Origin: JBAZKV01 sp964443545
Lineage (GTDB): Bacteria; Margulisbacteria; WOR-1; JAKLHX01; JBAZKV01
Length of the DNA stretch: 52,233 nt
Assembly (NCBI GenBank): GCA_964443545.1
Contig: CAYUCV010000007.1
Location: 1-52,233, forward strand
Direction of reading: 5' to 3'
Shown: in pieces, positions 7,598 through 15,282 of the stretch
Layout: every line of letters begins with the position of its first letter
Position numbering within the stretch: position 1 is the first letter of the stretch
The notes under the pieces: generated by a model
The model's input: only the letters and a program-made list of their open reading frames with translations
The model's database searches: none
What the model was told of the DNA's origin: nothing
Made by a program: the position numbers and the translations under genes

Positions 7598-8788
7598 TTA
7601 TTTTCTCAAATACAGCGCCATCGGCACCGCCGGAATAAGACATATTAAGCCGCCGATTATCAATGACGCAGGAGCTCCAAGATACTGCGCGGTTACCCCG
7701 GCCTGGAACCCGCCAATGGGCATCAGCCCGAGAAAAGAGAGCGTGTAGAAGCCCATTATCCTGCCACGCATCCGGTCGGGGACCTCTTTTTGGAGCACGG
7801 TATTTACACAGGCGGCCTGCGAAACTATCCCCCAGCCCAGGACCGCAAGAAAAGCGCAGGAAAGAATGAACGATACAGAGATCGAAAAAGCGATCAGAGA
7901 CAGAGATACTACAATTGTGCTGAATATGATGTATTTTATGAAGTTTATCCGTGAACTGTATTGAGCCAGCATAAAGGCCGAGAGCAGCGCCCCCATTCCT
8001 CCGGCAGACATCAGCAGCCCCAGGCCCTGCGGCCCTACTTTTAGGATGTCCTTAGCAAAGACGGGCATTAAAACAGCATAAGGCATAACAAGCACGGAGG
8101 TAAAGGCCACCAGAATCATTAACAACAGCGTTTTTTTATCTCTATAGATGTATCTTGCCCCCTCAAAAAAGGGCTCAAGCATCCCCGAAGTCCATTTTGA
8201 GACCGGGGAAAAGTCGCCTTTAATAAGCATGAGGCCGGCCATCATTATAAAGAAGGTCATCGCGTTAAGATAAAAACAGTCTTCTATGCCAAAAGCTCCT
8301 ATTATGAACCCTGCCGCTGCCGGGCCAACTATCCTTGCAGCATTAAAAGCGATCGAGTTAAGCGCTATTGCATTGGGCAGGGCTTTCTTTTCGGTAAGCT
8401 CGACAACAAAGGCCTGCCTTGCCGGAGCATCCAGGGCATTGGCCACACCCACAAGAAAAGTTATCAGAGCAAGAGCGGCAAAACTGATCTGTCCTGTCGA
8501 GATCAAAAAACCGACCAGAAAAGAGCTCAAGGCAAAAACAAGCTGAGTGTACCAAAGGAGTTTCTTTTTGTTCACATGGTCCGCTATCACTCCCCCAAAA
8601 GGGGTAAGAAATAATATGGGAAGCCCTGCGATGGCATTAAGCAGGCCAAGAAGCAGCTTTGAGCCCGTAATTTCATACACAAGCCATCCCTGTGCCACCA
8701 TCTGCATCCAGGTGCCCGCGAGGCTGAATATCTGGAATAACCAGAAGATCTTGAAGTTCTTGTACCGGAATGATTCAAACGCCCTCAT
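7598..8788 (-). CDS. MFS efflux transporter (EntS/MFS_3 type)
   Basis: A 396-residue inner-membrane protein with about 12 hydrophobic segments. It opens with the pattern FRYKNFKIFWLFQIFSLAG..M that is typical of the EntS-like drug/siderophore exporter branch of the major facilitator superfamily. The motif-A-like loop GGVIADHVNKKKLL lies between helices 2 and 3, and MRGRIMGFY lies in the second half. The start is ATG 8788. Longer in-frame forms up to 9133 add a sequence that is not MFS-like and is the antisense of the neighbouring gene. No Shine-Dalgarno is close; a TATCAT -10 lies seven bases upstream. Substrate unknown. It is divergent from the next gene across 61 bp. Confidence 0.85.
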   Translation of the reverse strand: MRAFESFRYKNFKIFWLFQIFSLAGTWMQMVAQGWLVYEITGSKLLLGLLNAIAGLPILFLTPFGGVIADHVNKKKLLWYTQLVFALSSFLVGFLISTGQISFAALALITFLVGVANALDAPARQAFVVELTEKKALPNAIALNSIAFNAARIVGPAAAGFIIGAFGIEDCFYLNAMTFFIMMAGLMLIKGDFSPVSKWTSGMLEPFFEGARYIYRDKKTLLLMILVAFTSVLVMPYAVLMPVFAKDILKVGPQGLGLLMSAGGMGALLSAFMLAQYSSRINFIKYIIFSTIVVSLSLIAFSISVSFILSCAFLAVLGWGIVSQAACVNTVLQKEVPDRMRGRIMGFYTLSFLGLMPIGGFQAGVTAQYLGAPASLIIGGLICLIPAVPMALYLRK

Positions 8789-8849
8789 ATTTCTTATGAT
8801 ACTCCCTTTGTTTTTTGAAATCCATCTTAGCCATATTCGATATATACAC

Positions 8850-9512
8850 ATGATAAGCGCTGCCAGGCCCAATTTCTCCGCCGGGGGAACACCTCTAAAC
8901 AGAGGGGCTTGCGATGCCCTGCTTTTAAGGGTCTTCTCAGCTGTAGAAAGCAGGCCTTTTCTCTCCTGGCAAAGACCGGACGGCACAAGTCCGGCAGCCC
9001 GTTTTTCGCTCCCGGAGCATCCCGAATTCCGGCTGGCGCTTCCGTTCGTGGACCTGCTGCCGGTCGATATCGGCCAGTTCGGCTGCGACATCGCTTCGGT
9101 GTTCCACGATTTCAGGACTTTTGATACGGACATATTGATGCCTCCCGATTATTCACTTGGCCGTTTTTCTCTAAAAGTGTTCGATCCGTATTCCACAGGC
9201 GTTCCTGCCCTAAAGTTTGACGAGATACACTCAAGCACGGCTTTCAGGCACATTAAGCCGCGGCCTCAAAATCCGTATCGGGAATGGAATTACTGGGGAA
9301 CAGTATCGATCATGGAAACTGCCAGGGGCCTTGGAATAAGCGAATTCTTCGCATCGACCCCGGAAACCATAGCTTACAGATACAGGAGGATCAAGATCAT
9401 GGAGAACAATTTGCATGATAACTATCTAACCCCTTTCCGTTCCGGATGGGACCTTGTGACCATCATAGAAATGGGAAAAGAGGAAAGGGTCTGGCATTAT
9501 GAGAACGGCTAA
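8850..9512 (+). CDS. unknown protein upstream of a nucleotidyltransferase-fold gene
   Basis: I do not recognise this 220-residue protein. It has no signal peptide or membrane helix. The middle is rich in aromatic residues and proline (VFDPYSTGVPALKF, RPQNPYREWNYWG). The C-terminal third is mixed alpha/beta with a charged stretch, ETIAYRYRRIKIMENN. The only plausible Met start is 8850; no Shine-Dalgarno is visible. Its last 14 bases overlap the next gene, so the two are co-translated and probably work together. The region facing the MFS gene is short and AT-rich, consistent with a divergent promoter. Confidence 0.6.
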   Translation: MISAARPNFSAGGTPLNRGACDALLLRVFSAVESRPFLSWQRPDGTSPAARFSLPEHPEFRLALPFVDLLPVDIGQFGCDIASVFHDFRTFDTDILMPPDYSLGRFSLKVFDPYSTGVPALKFDEIHSSTAFRHIKPRPQNPYREWNYWGTVSIMETARGLGISEFFASTPETIAYRYRRIKIMENNLHDNYLTPFRSGWDLVTIIEMGKEERVWHYENG

Positions 9513-10638
9513 GGCCTTAAGCCTTACAGGAAGGCTGGAGCGGGCAACTTCGCTTTTGGGCAACGCTGCCGCAAGGCTGGAAACCTCTTCGTGGATAAGG
9601 TCTGGGGGTGCCTTAGTTAGGGCTCTATCTCCTCTTGCCGACAAGATAAAAGACTCGCTTCAAAAAAGAAGCACCCTTAGCAGCAGCGCGTCAATGCTTG
9701 ACGGTTATGAGTGCTTTGTTTCCTTTCTTTCCGCTCTTGGCGGCAGGGACCGCGGCGGAAGGCTTCTTAATCTTAGCCGCCCCGCCTGCAGGAACGGCCA
9801 AACAGCGGATAGTTCTGTTGTTGTCTTTGGTATAGAGAATGAGTTTTTGGCCGATCTTTTCTTCAGAATGACACCTGACGACCCCTTGACAACGTTCTCT
9901 TTCTATTCCATTGAGTCCGGCGAAAGGCGTTCTTTGGCGGGAAAATTCCGGCTGGGCTGCGATTACTCCAATCCTATAGTCCACCTTGACGCCGAATACC
10001 CTGCCTCTTCGGGCCGCTGCAGGAGCTGGCTCCAACATGCGGACCTTTCGCAGGCCGTCGGCTCCCGGGATATTTTTCTTCGTCGGTTCCAGACAGATCT
10101 TATTTCTTATCTGTGCCTTCTTGACGGCGTGTATAACCCCGGCTCTTTTGACCTTGCTCCTGTTTGGAAAACCGCATTGACCCGCTTTGCCGGGCCTTCG
10201 CAAGCACGCTGTCTTGAACCGGCTTTCAGGGAGCTTGACGGCCAGGCACATGAGTTGTTCAGGTTTTCTCTTGCCTCTTTGCTGGCCAGGGCTGCCGGCA
10301 GGCGGGAGCCCGGAATAAACAGCATCTGGCTGATAGGGTCGGTGGCAGGCGGCAAGCAGTTGAGTCCCAGGGACGACATAGATCTTTTGATAGAGGTTTC
10401 CGATGCAAGCAGCAGGCCGTCCGTTGCGGCACTTTTTGAAAGAATAGACCTTAAGGCAACAGAGCTATATAATTTGACCATGGCCGGAACAGGGATAGCC
10501 AGGGATTTTTTTGTGGACACCGGCAACAGGATCTTTACAAGCGGCGAGATCAAGTCAAGAATGGGAACGGCCTCCATCCCAACTTCTTTGGATGTCCCGC
10601 ATTACAGGCTGTATCCTCCTGAAGCGATCAGAAGTTGA
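9499..10638 (+). CDS. protein with C-terminal nucleotidyltransferase (Pol-beta/MNT-like) domain
   Basis: A 379-residue protein. The C-terminal part has the nucleotidyltransferase core signature IGSVAGGKQLSPRDDIDLLIEV, that is GS followed by D-x-D, at about residues 278-300; the two acidic residues would bind metal. The first 270 residues are not recognisable to me and are largely helical, with one beta-rich stretch. MNT-type domains transfer NMP groups to proteins, RNA or small molecules, and occur in HEPN/MNT toxin-antitoxin pairs and drug-modifying enzymes. The overlap with the upstream unknown gene could mean a partner or target relationship (inference). The 3' end overlaps the convergent gene by 11 bases. 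Confidence 0.65.
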   Translation: MRTAKALSLTGRLERATSLLGNAAARLETSSWIRSGGALVRALSPLADKIKDSLQKRSTLSSSASMLDGYECFVSFLSALGGRDRGGRLLNLSRPACRNGQTADSSVVVFGIENEFLADLFFRMTPDDPLTTFSFYSIESGERRSLAGKFRLGCDYSNPIVHLDAEYPASSGRCRSWLQHADLSQAVGSRDIFLRRFQTDLISYLCLLDGVYNPGSFDLAPVWKTALTRFAGPSQARCLEPAFRELDGQAHELFRFSLASLLARAAGRREPGINSIWLIGSVAGGKQLSPRDDIDLLIEVSDASSRPSVAALFERIDLKATELYNLTMAGTGIARDFFVDTGNRIFTSGEIKSRMGTASIPTSLDVPHYRLYPPEAIRS

Positions 10639-11053
10639 AAAATCTGGGGCTGTCCGTTTTTGGGGCCCGCGCCGGTTTCTGCGGCACCCGATTTTTTTGA
10701 AAGATTTCTTTTGAAGAAAAGATCGGATCAAACCCGGCCTTCTTGGCCTCAGTTCTCTTTTTGTCCGCAAAATAGATTATATCGTTGTCCCTTACGAATT
10801 CCTTGACCCTTATCCCAACCCCTTCCCCCTTCTTCGCCTTCTGGACACTCACATGCTCTATCTGCATAGAGGACACCGGCTGCACAAAATCCGTGGTGTG
10901 CCCCTTTATGTGTATCATGTCCCCGACCTTTAAGGGTGCCTTAAGTTTAGTAGTTACGACCTTTATCTTGTCAAAATAGTGGTCGATCTTTCCGGCTATT
11001 TTTTCTTTCTTAGCTTTTTTTAACGCGGGCTTTGGGGCAGATTTGACCGGCAT
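10628..11053 (-). CDS. EF-Tu domain II-like (translation factor-like) small protein
   Basis: A 141-residue protein. A lysine-rich N-terminal leader is followed by a beta-barrel segment, GKIDHYFDKIKVVTTKL..LKVGDMIHIKG..DFVQPVSSMQIEH (about residues 20-90). This is the pattern of the stand-alone elongation-factor-like domain that also ends some U32 peptidases. The tail is rich in Lys, Pro and Arg. It may bind RNA or ribosomes (family-level inference). ATG 11053 is chosen because AAAGGGGA lies eight bases upstream; a longer reading frame upstream has no such support. It ends by overlapping the convergent nucleotidyltransferase gene. Confidence 0.75.
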   Translation of the reverse strand: MPVKSAPKPALKKAKKEKIAGKIDHYFDKIKVVTTKLKAPLKVGDMIHIKGHTTDFVQPVSSMQIEHVSVQKAKKGEGVGIRVKEFVRDNDIIYFADKKRTEAKKAGFDPIFSSKEIFQKNRVPQKPARAPKTDSPRFFNF

Positions 11054-11080
11054 TGTTAGTCCCCTTTCTTTTTGCTGCAT

Positions 11081-11109
11081 ATTATAGACCCGGGATCTCA
11101 TAAAGGCAA
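11081..11109 (-). promoter_or_regulatory. sigma70-type promoter (minus strand)
   Basis: On the minus strand TTGCCT (11104-11109) is followed after 17 bp by TATAAT (11081-11086). It drives the EF-Tu domain II-like gene with a leader of about 20 bases that includes its Shine-Dalgarno. Confidence 0.6.
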
Positions 11110-11113
11110 GCCA

Positions 11114-11122
11114 TGTTATACT
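11114..11122 (+). promoter_or_regulatory. extended -10 promoter, leaderless
   Basis: TG-T-TATACT, an extended -10 element, ends exactly six bases before the ATG at 11129, so transcription should start at or next to the A of the start codon. No Shine-Dalgarno is present. It is back-to-back with the minus-strand promoter at 11081-11109. Confidence 0.5.
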
Positions 11123-11128
11123 GAGAAT

Positions 11129-11773
11129 ATGACAACTTTGATCCTCTGCAGGCACGGGGAAACCGACAGCAATGCGGCCCAGATATACCAGGGCCAGGGC
11201 GACGGCAAGCTGACAAAAAAAGGGATAGAACAGGCAAAGGCGCTTGCCAAAACGCTGTCGAAGATAAAGATAGACTCTATTTACTGTTCGGACCTCTCCA
11301 GGTCCTTTGAAACAGCATCCGCAGTTGCCCGCTCACAAAAAAAATCGGCCATAAAGGACCTCAGGCTTAAAGAAAGGTTCTACGGGAAATGGGAAGGGAT
11401 GCGGTTTGACGAGATCATAAAAGAATACCCGGTTTTATACAAAACCTGGATGAAAGATCCCGACAAGGCCAGGATCCCCGGCGTCGAGCCTCTTAAGACC
11501 CTTCAAAAAAGGGGCGTCTCGGCCATAAATTCCATACTATCAAAGAACAAAGGGAAAACCGTTCTTGCAGTAGCCCACGGCGGGATAAACAGGACGATAT
11601 TATTCCACTTTCTAGGAATTGACCTGAACTATTTTTGGAGAATAAAACAGGATAACTGCTGCATGAACGCAGTTTTAATAGACGAAAAGACGAACACCCC
11701 TAAGGTTTTGTTCGTCAATTATGTTCCGCTTGAAGGAATAGTTCTGAAAAGGCTAAGAGGTGATATCTATTAA
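11129..11773 (+). CDS. histidine phosphatase superfamily protein (CobC/GpmB-like)
   Basis: A 214-residue cytoplasmic phosphatase or mutase. The phosphohistidine motif CRHGETDSN is at residues 7-15 (His9 region), the middle motif YCSDLSRSFETA is typical, and the second catalytic histidine is in VAHGG near residue 155. The branch includes alpha-ribazole phosphatase (CobC) and broad-specificity phosphatases. The B12-dependent reductases and corrinoid adenosyltransferase elsewhere in the window make a cobalamin role conceivable but not shown. ATG 11129 is chosen because the motif begins seven residues later and the -10 box is six bases upstream. Confidence 0.85.
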   Translation: MTTLILCRHGETDSNAAQIYQGQGDGKLTKKGIEQAKALAKTLSKIKIDSIYCSDLSRSFETASAVARSQKKSAIKDLRLKERFYGKWEGMRFDEIIKEYPVLYKTWMKDPDKARIPGVEPLKTLQKRGVSAINSILSKNKGKTVLAVAHGGINRTILFHFLGIDLNYFWRIKQDNCCMNAVLIDEKTNTPKVLFVNYVPLEGIVLKRLRGDIY

Positions 11774-11775
11774 GA

Positions 11776-12189
11776 CTACTTCTTGCCTCCGCCCCCGCTT
11801 CTGCTCTGCGCTTCTATTCTTTCTATAAGGCTGTCCCACTCTTCGTGCGTTAGCTTATTGTCGGTTCCGGCATATGAGCTAAAGAGGCGCGTATCCAGGC
11901 CGAACAGTTCCCATTCGTCCCTGGTCAATACACCGTCATGGTTTGAATCAATTGCGTGGAAGTCCGATTTGCGCCAGCCGTTACTGGACTGCCTGCTCCT
12001 TATGCTGTCCCTGACCCTTAAACCTGTTTCAAACTCTTCCCTCCTGACATCTCCGCTCAAATTGGCATCCCAGGCAGAAGCGTTTTGTCCCGTTGCGCTG
12101 CAAAATCTCTCGAGCTCGTTGTCATCCAGGATCCCGTTGCTGTCGCGGTCAAACACATCAAAAGTTTGCGCCGTTATGCTGGTAACCAT
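11776..12189 (-). CDS. cytoplasmic four-EF-hand protein
   Basis: A 137-residue calmodulin-like protein with no signal peptide. Three canonical 12-residue calcium loops are visible: DRDSNGILDDNE (about 14-25), DANLSGDVRREE (about 40-51) and DSNHDGVLTRDE (about 81-92). A fourth degenerate hand (AGTDNKLTHEEW) is near residue 107. The tail is Gly/Lys-rich. GGAGGAG lies five bases upstream of ATG 12189, a strong ribosome binding site. It is a paralogue of the frameshifted gene at 13359-13813. It probably buffers or senses calcium; partners are unknown. Confidence 0.85.
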   Translation of the reverse strand: MVTSITAQTFDVFDRDSNGILDDNELERFCSATGQNASAWDANLSGDVRREEFETGLRVRDSIRSRQSSNGWRKSDFHAIDSNHDGVLTRDEWELFGLDTRLFSSYAGTDNKLTHEEWDSLIERIEAQSRSGGGGKK

Positions 12190-12264
12190 ATGAGCTCCTC
12201 CGGGTAATTCTTTCGCTCATTAATATATCGGAGTGAGAGGGATTAAACTTGCACCAAACTGGTA

Positions 12265-12822
12265 TCAGTATTTTGAAATGGCCTTGAGGAATCTTGGATA
12301 GTTTCGGTCAAAAAACGCGTATAGGGTGGCCCCGTATTTTTTATCCCCCCTTTTTACAAAATCCTTGAAATATCCTTCCTTGATCGCGCCAAACCCCTCC
12401 AATAGGGCGCTCATTCTGGAGTTAAAATCATACACATAACCCGATATTTTGTGCATCCCAAGGTCTTTAAACGCAAAATCCAGCATCAAATGGATGAATT
12501 TGAGCCCATAGATCTTGTTCTTATATTCTTCTTCTCCAATGACCGTGGATTCATGCAGGTTCCTGCTTCTCCAGTTTATCCTGGAATACAGTATCATCCC
12601 GACCGGCTTTTCCGGTGTTTCGGCTATCATAACGATGGCATCCGAAGGATCGCTGGTGCTTTTTTCCACCATGGCTATCACCCTGGCTTTAAGCTTTTTC
12701 GGGTCTTTAGTCTCTAGGTCATACAGGTTGGCCACAAAGTCCTGCGACGATGCCCAGCCGCAGATCCTTTCCACATCGCCAAGGTCGGCCTTTCTCAAGG
12801 CTATTTTGATCTTTTCAAGCAT
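12265..12822 (-). CDS. GNAT-family N-acetyltransferase (RimJ/RimL-like)
   Basis: An acetyltransferase of about 185 residues. After IALRKADLGDVERICGW it has the GNAT core, with a beta4/beta5 region and the coenzyme A-binding segment KNKIYGLKFIHLMLDFAFKD. The closing pattern MHKISGYVYDFNSRMSALLEGFGAIKEG is typical of RimL-like proteins. I start at ATG 12822, where family similarity begins; ATG 12855 would add 11 residues. It overlaps the end of the upstream acetyltransferase gene, forming a two-gene unit. The substrate is unknown; such pairs often modify protein N-termini or sugar nucleotides. Confidence 0.8.
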   Translation of the reverse strand: MLEKIKIALRKADLGDVERICGWASSQDFVANLYDLETKDPKKLKARVIAMVEKSTSDPSDAIVMIAETPEKPVGMILYSRINWRSRNLHESTVIGEEEYKNKIYGLKFIHLMLDFAFKDLGMHKISGYVYDFNSRMSALLEGFGAIKEGYFKDFVKRGDKKYGATLYAFFDRNYPRFLKAISKY

Positions 12823-13324
12823 TGTCCCGCCCTTTTGCGGAAAAAGTATATACAAGCACGGATCTGAGCTGCCCCATAAAGAATATCTGTTCTTTCATTT
12901 CTGCCTCAATGCAAAAACCCGTTTTTTCAAGCGCCGTTTTCGCAAAATCCTCGATATCCATCACATTCGAGTAGATGCGATTAAGGTCGAATTTCTTTAC
13001 CGCTTCACTAATTATCTGCTTCAAGATTTCCGACATCCCGTTTGCGTCCAAAGGCGCTCCCTCAACAGGAATGATGTGCATAAAGATGGAGTCATTTTCT
13101 TTGCCAAATTGGTTGAACACTATGACAGCCGTTATTCTTTTTGTGCCTGTGTCAGCAGCTACAAAGGCGGCGGCCTCTTTTTCACCATAGAAAACCGTTC
13201 TGCGGAAGAGGTCATAAGAGTGGGGGGTGCTACCGCACAGCATAAAATAACAGGGACCGAACATGCTGTACAACTTTGGGTGTTTGTCAAGAAAATCCTG
13301 GGTAAGCCTGCTTAGCACATACAT
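12815..13324 (-). CDS. second GNAT-like acetyltransferase
   Basis: A 169-residue protein. The C-terminal half shows the end of a GNAT fold (LNRIYSNVMDIEDFAKTALEKTGF, then EAEMKEQIFFMGQLRSVLVYTF), the part that shapes the acceptor site. The N-terminal half is divergent, and the acetyl-CoA loop (normally R/QxxGxG/A) is not obvious, so activity is uncertain. It overlaps the downstream acetyltransferase by eight bases, suggesting that the two pair. The start is ATG 13324, which has a TGATATAAT box six bases upstream and no Shine-Dalgarno. Confidence 0.7.
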   Translation of the reverse strand: MYVLSRLTQDFLDKHPKLYSMFGPCYFMLCGSTPHSYDLFRRTVFYGEKEAAAFVAADTGTKRITAVIVFNQFGKENDSIFMHIIPVEGAPLDANGMSEILKQIISEAVKKFDLNRIYSNVMDIEDFAKTALEKTGFCIEAEMKEQIFFMGQLRSVLVYTFSAKGRDNA

Positions 13325-13330
13325 GCAGAC

Positions 13331-13339
13331 ATTATATCA
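13331..13339 (-). promoter_or_regulatory. extended -10 promoter, leaderless
   Basis: On the minus strand TGATATAAT ends six bases before the ATG at 13324. There is no clear -35 and no Shine-Dalgarno, the same geometry as at 11114-11122 and 31725-31730. Confidence 0.5.
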
Positions 13340-13358
13340 CTGCCATTATTCTGCTATG

Positions 13359-13813
13359 CTATTTTCTTCCTTGGTAACCTATCGAATAAGCCGAGTTCCC
13401 CCGGCCTCCTGAATCCTGGGCAGACAGGTAATCGCACCAGTCACTTTCTGAGATATTGCCGCTAGAGCCCGCGATAAGGCCAAAAAGCATTCTGTCCAGT
13501 CCGGCCCTGTTCCATTCCTCTCTTCCAACAAACCCGTCCCCGTCCGAATCCAACCTTACAAAATCCCTTCCTTCAAAACCCGTCTGGGCTGGGTAATTGA
13601 CCTTGCCGAAAAAGCCTGGCCTTATCGTCCCCTGATTTTCTCTGGCTGTTTCAAGATCGTCCAACCTTAGATTCCATTCGCTCCTGGACACCTGCTGGTC
13701 TCCGTCCATTCCCAGGCAGAAAGAGGCTCTTCTGCCGCATATAATTCTTCGGTGTTAAGAAAACCGCTCGCGTCGACATCTAACCTGGAAAAATCTGCTG
13801 CTGTATATACCAT
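13359..13813 (-). pseudogene. four-EF-hand protein gene broken by a 1-base frameshift
   Basis: Starting at ATG 13813, with AAGGAG nine bases upstream, the frame encodes a first EF-hand (DVDASGFLNTEE, residues 12-23) and runs to SAWE. It then loses register near 13707-13713. The second hand (EMDGDQQVSRSE), a third canonical hand (DSDGDGFVGREE) and a degenerate fourth (AGSSGNISESDW) continue in another frame to 13359. Inserting one base in the GGGAATGG stretch restores a 151-residue product colinear with the EF-hand gene at 11776-12189. Either one A was lost from a short run (mutation or sequencing error) or the gene is decaying. A downstream ATG at 13709 would make only a partial protein. Confidence 0.75.
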
Positions 13814-13892
13814 GGTTTGTTGCTCCTTCCCCTATAGATTACATCGCCGCTTCCCGTTCAAAACTTGCATGGGAACACAAAGATATTTTTTA

Positions 13893-13901
13893 TGATAAAA
13901 T
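13893..13901 (+). promoter_or_regulatory. extended -10 promoter of enolase
   Basis: TG-A-TAAAAT precedes the enolase gene by about 40 bases, with a Shine-Dalgarno in the leader. No good -35 is seen. Confidence 0.4.
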
Positions 13902-13941
13902 AGTGCTGTTTGACACGCAATTTTCCCGAAAGGAGCAATAG

Positions 13942-15270
13942 ATGTTCGAGGATATCGCAAAAAGGTTTTGTAAGAAGAATTCGAGGTCCGAGGGGATGAA
14001 GATAGAAAAGATCATCGGAAGGGAAGTCCTTGATTCAAGAGGCAATCCCACAGTAGAAGTTGATGTCATTACCAAGAACAGCACGCTGGGAAGGGCGATT
14101 GTGCCCTCCGGCGCCTCCACAGGGATACACGAAGCACTGGAGTTAAGGGACGGGGACAAAAGCCGGTATCTCGGTAAAGGGGCCCAAAAAGCCGTTGCCA
14201 ATGTTTCAAAAATAGAGGCAAAGATCAAAGGCCTGCCGGTAACCTCCCAATTCGAAATTGATGCGGCCATGCTTGAACTGGACGGGACCGAAAACAAATC
14301 AAATCTAGGCGCCAATGCCATCCTTGCCGTGTCTCTTGCCGCGGCACACGCGGCCGCGAACGGTCTGGGGATCTCGCTTTTCTCTTATATCGGCGGCAAA
14401 AAAGCTGCAGTGCTTCCCACCCCCATGATGAATGTGCTCAACGGCGGCGCTCATGCCGGATGGAACACGGAATTTCAAGAGTACATGATCGCTCCGACCG
14501 GAGCAAAGTCCTTTAAAGAGGCGCTGAGAATGTGTGCGGAAGTTTATCACACCCTTAAAGGTGTTGTAAAAGCAAAAGGGCAGCCCACTACCGTAGGAGA
14601 TGAAGGCGGGTTTGCTCCTGCACTAGGGACCAATGAAGAGGCGCTTAAAGCGATAGTAGAAGCGGTGGAAAAGGCCGGCTATAAACCGGGAGAACAAATA
14701 AACATCTGTCTGGATCCTGCTTCATCCGGATTTTATAAAGACGGGAAATATGAACTAAAAAGCGAAGGCAGGTCTCTTTCATCTTCAGAGATGGTTGACC
14801 TGTATGAAAAGCTTATCCAGATGTATCCCATAATCTCCATAGAGGACGGCCTTGCGGAAGAAGACTGGGAGGGCTGGAAACTTATGACTAAAAGACTGGG
14901 CAAAAAAATACAAATTGTCGGTGATGACATATTTGTGACAAATATGAAGTTGCTTTCTAAGGGAATTGAAGAAAAAGCGGGGAATTCCATACTTATCAAG
15001 CTCAATCAGATCGGATCTCTGTCCGAGACACTTGCAACAATGGAAATGGCAAGAAAGGCAAAATATACTTCTGTCGTATCCCACAGGAGCGGCGAATCCG
15101 AGGACACTACTATAGCCGACCTGGTGGTCGCCACAAATTCGGGAATGATAAAAACGGGGGCTCCCGCCAGAACGGACCGTGTCTGCAAGTACAACCAACT
15201 GCTCAGGATCGAAGAGGAACTCGGCCCGGAGGCAAAATACCTCGGTCTTGAGGCCTTCGCAAATAAATAG
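13942..15270 (+). CDS. eno: enolase
   Basis: Enolase interconverts 2-phosphoglycerate and PEP in the cytoplasm. The frame contains the N-terminal signature IGREVLDSRGNPTVEVDV, the SGASTGIHEALELRDGD loop, the magnesium ligands in the GDD region (QIVGDDIFVTN) and the signature ILIKLNQIGSLSET, then SHRSGESEDTTIADL. AAAGGAG (13929-13935) is six bases before ATG 13942, which gives 442 residues. This start adds 18 residues before the usual MKIEKIIGREV (ATG 13996), whose only possible Shine-Dalgarno is too close. The N-terminal extension may therefore be real. It lies just upstream of the pyrophosphatase. Confidence 0.95.
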   Translation: MFEDIAKRFCKKNSRSEGMKIEKIIGREVLDSRGNPTVEVDVITKNSTLGRAIVPSGASTGIHEALELRDGDKSRYLGKGAQKAVANVSKIEAKIKGLPVTSQFEIDAAMLELDGTENKSNLGANAILAVSLAAAHAAANGLGISLFSYIGGKKAAVLPTPMMNVLNGGAHAGWNTEFQEYMIAPTGAKSFKEALRMCAEVYHTLKGVVKAKGQPTTVGDEGGFAPALGTNEEALKAIVEAVEKAGYKPGEQINICLDPASSGFYKDGKYELKSEGRSLSSSEMVDLYEKLIQMYPIISIEDGLAEEDWEGWKLMTKRLGKKIQIVGDDIFVTNMKLLSKGIEEKAGNSILIKLNQIGSLSETLATMEMARKAKYTSVVSHRSGESEDTTIADLVVATNSGMIKTGAPARTDRVCKYNQLLRIEEELGPEAKYLGLEAFANK

Positions 15271-15282
15271 AAAGGAAGGAAA

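Noticed and set aside
8547..8849. Upstream extension of the unknown gene at 8850
   Set aside because: It is antisense to the MFS N-terminus and crosses the divergent promoter region; the composition changes at 8850.
12515..13315. A 266-codon plus-strand frame across the two acetyltransferase genes
   Set aside because: It is antisense to two recognisable GNAT genes and has no motif or start signal.
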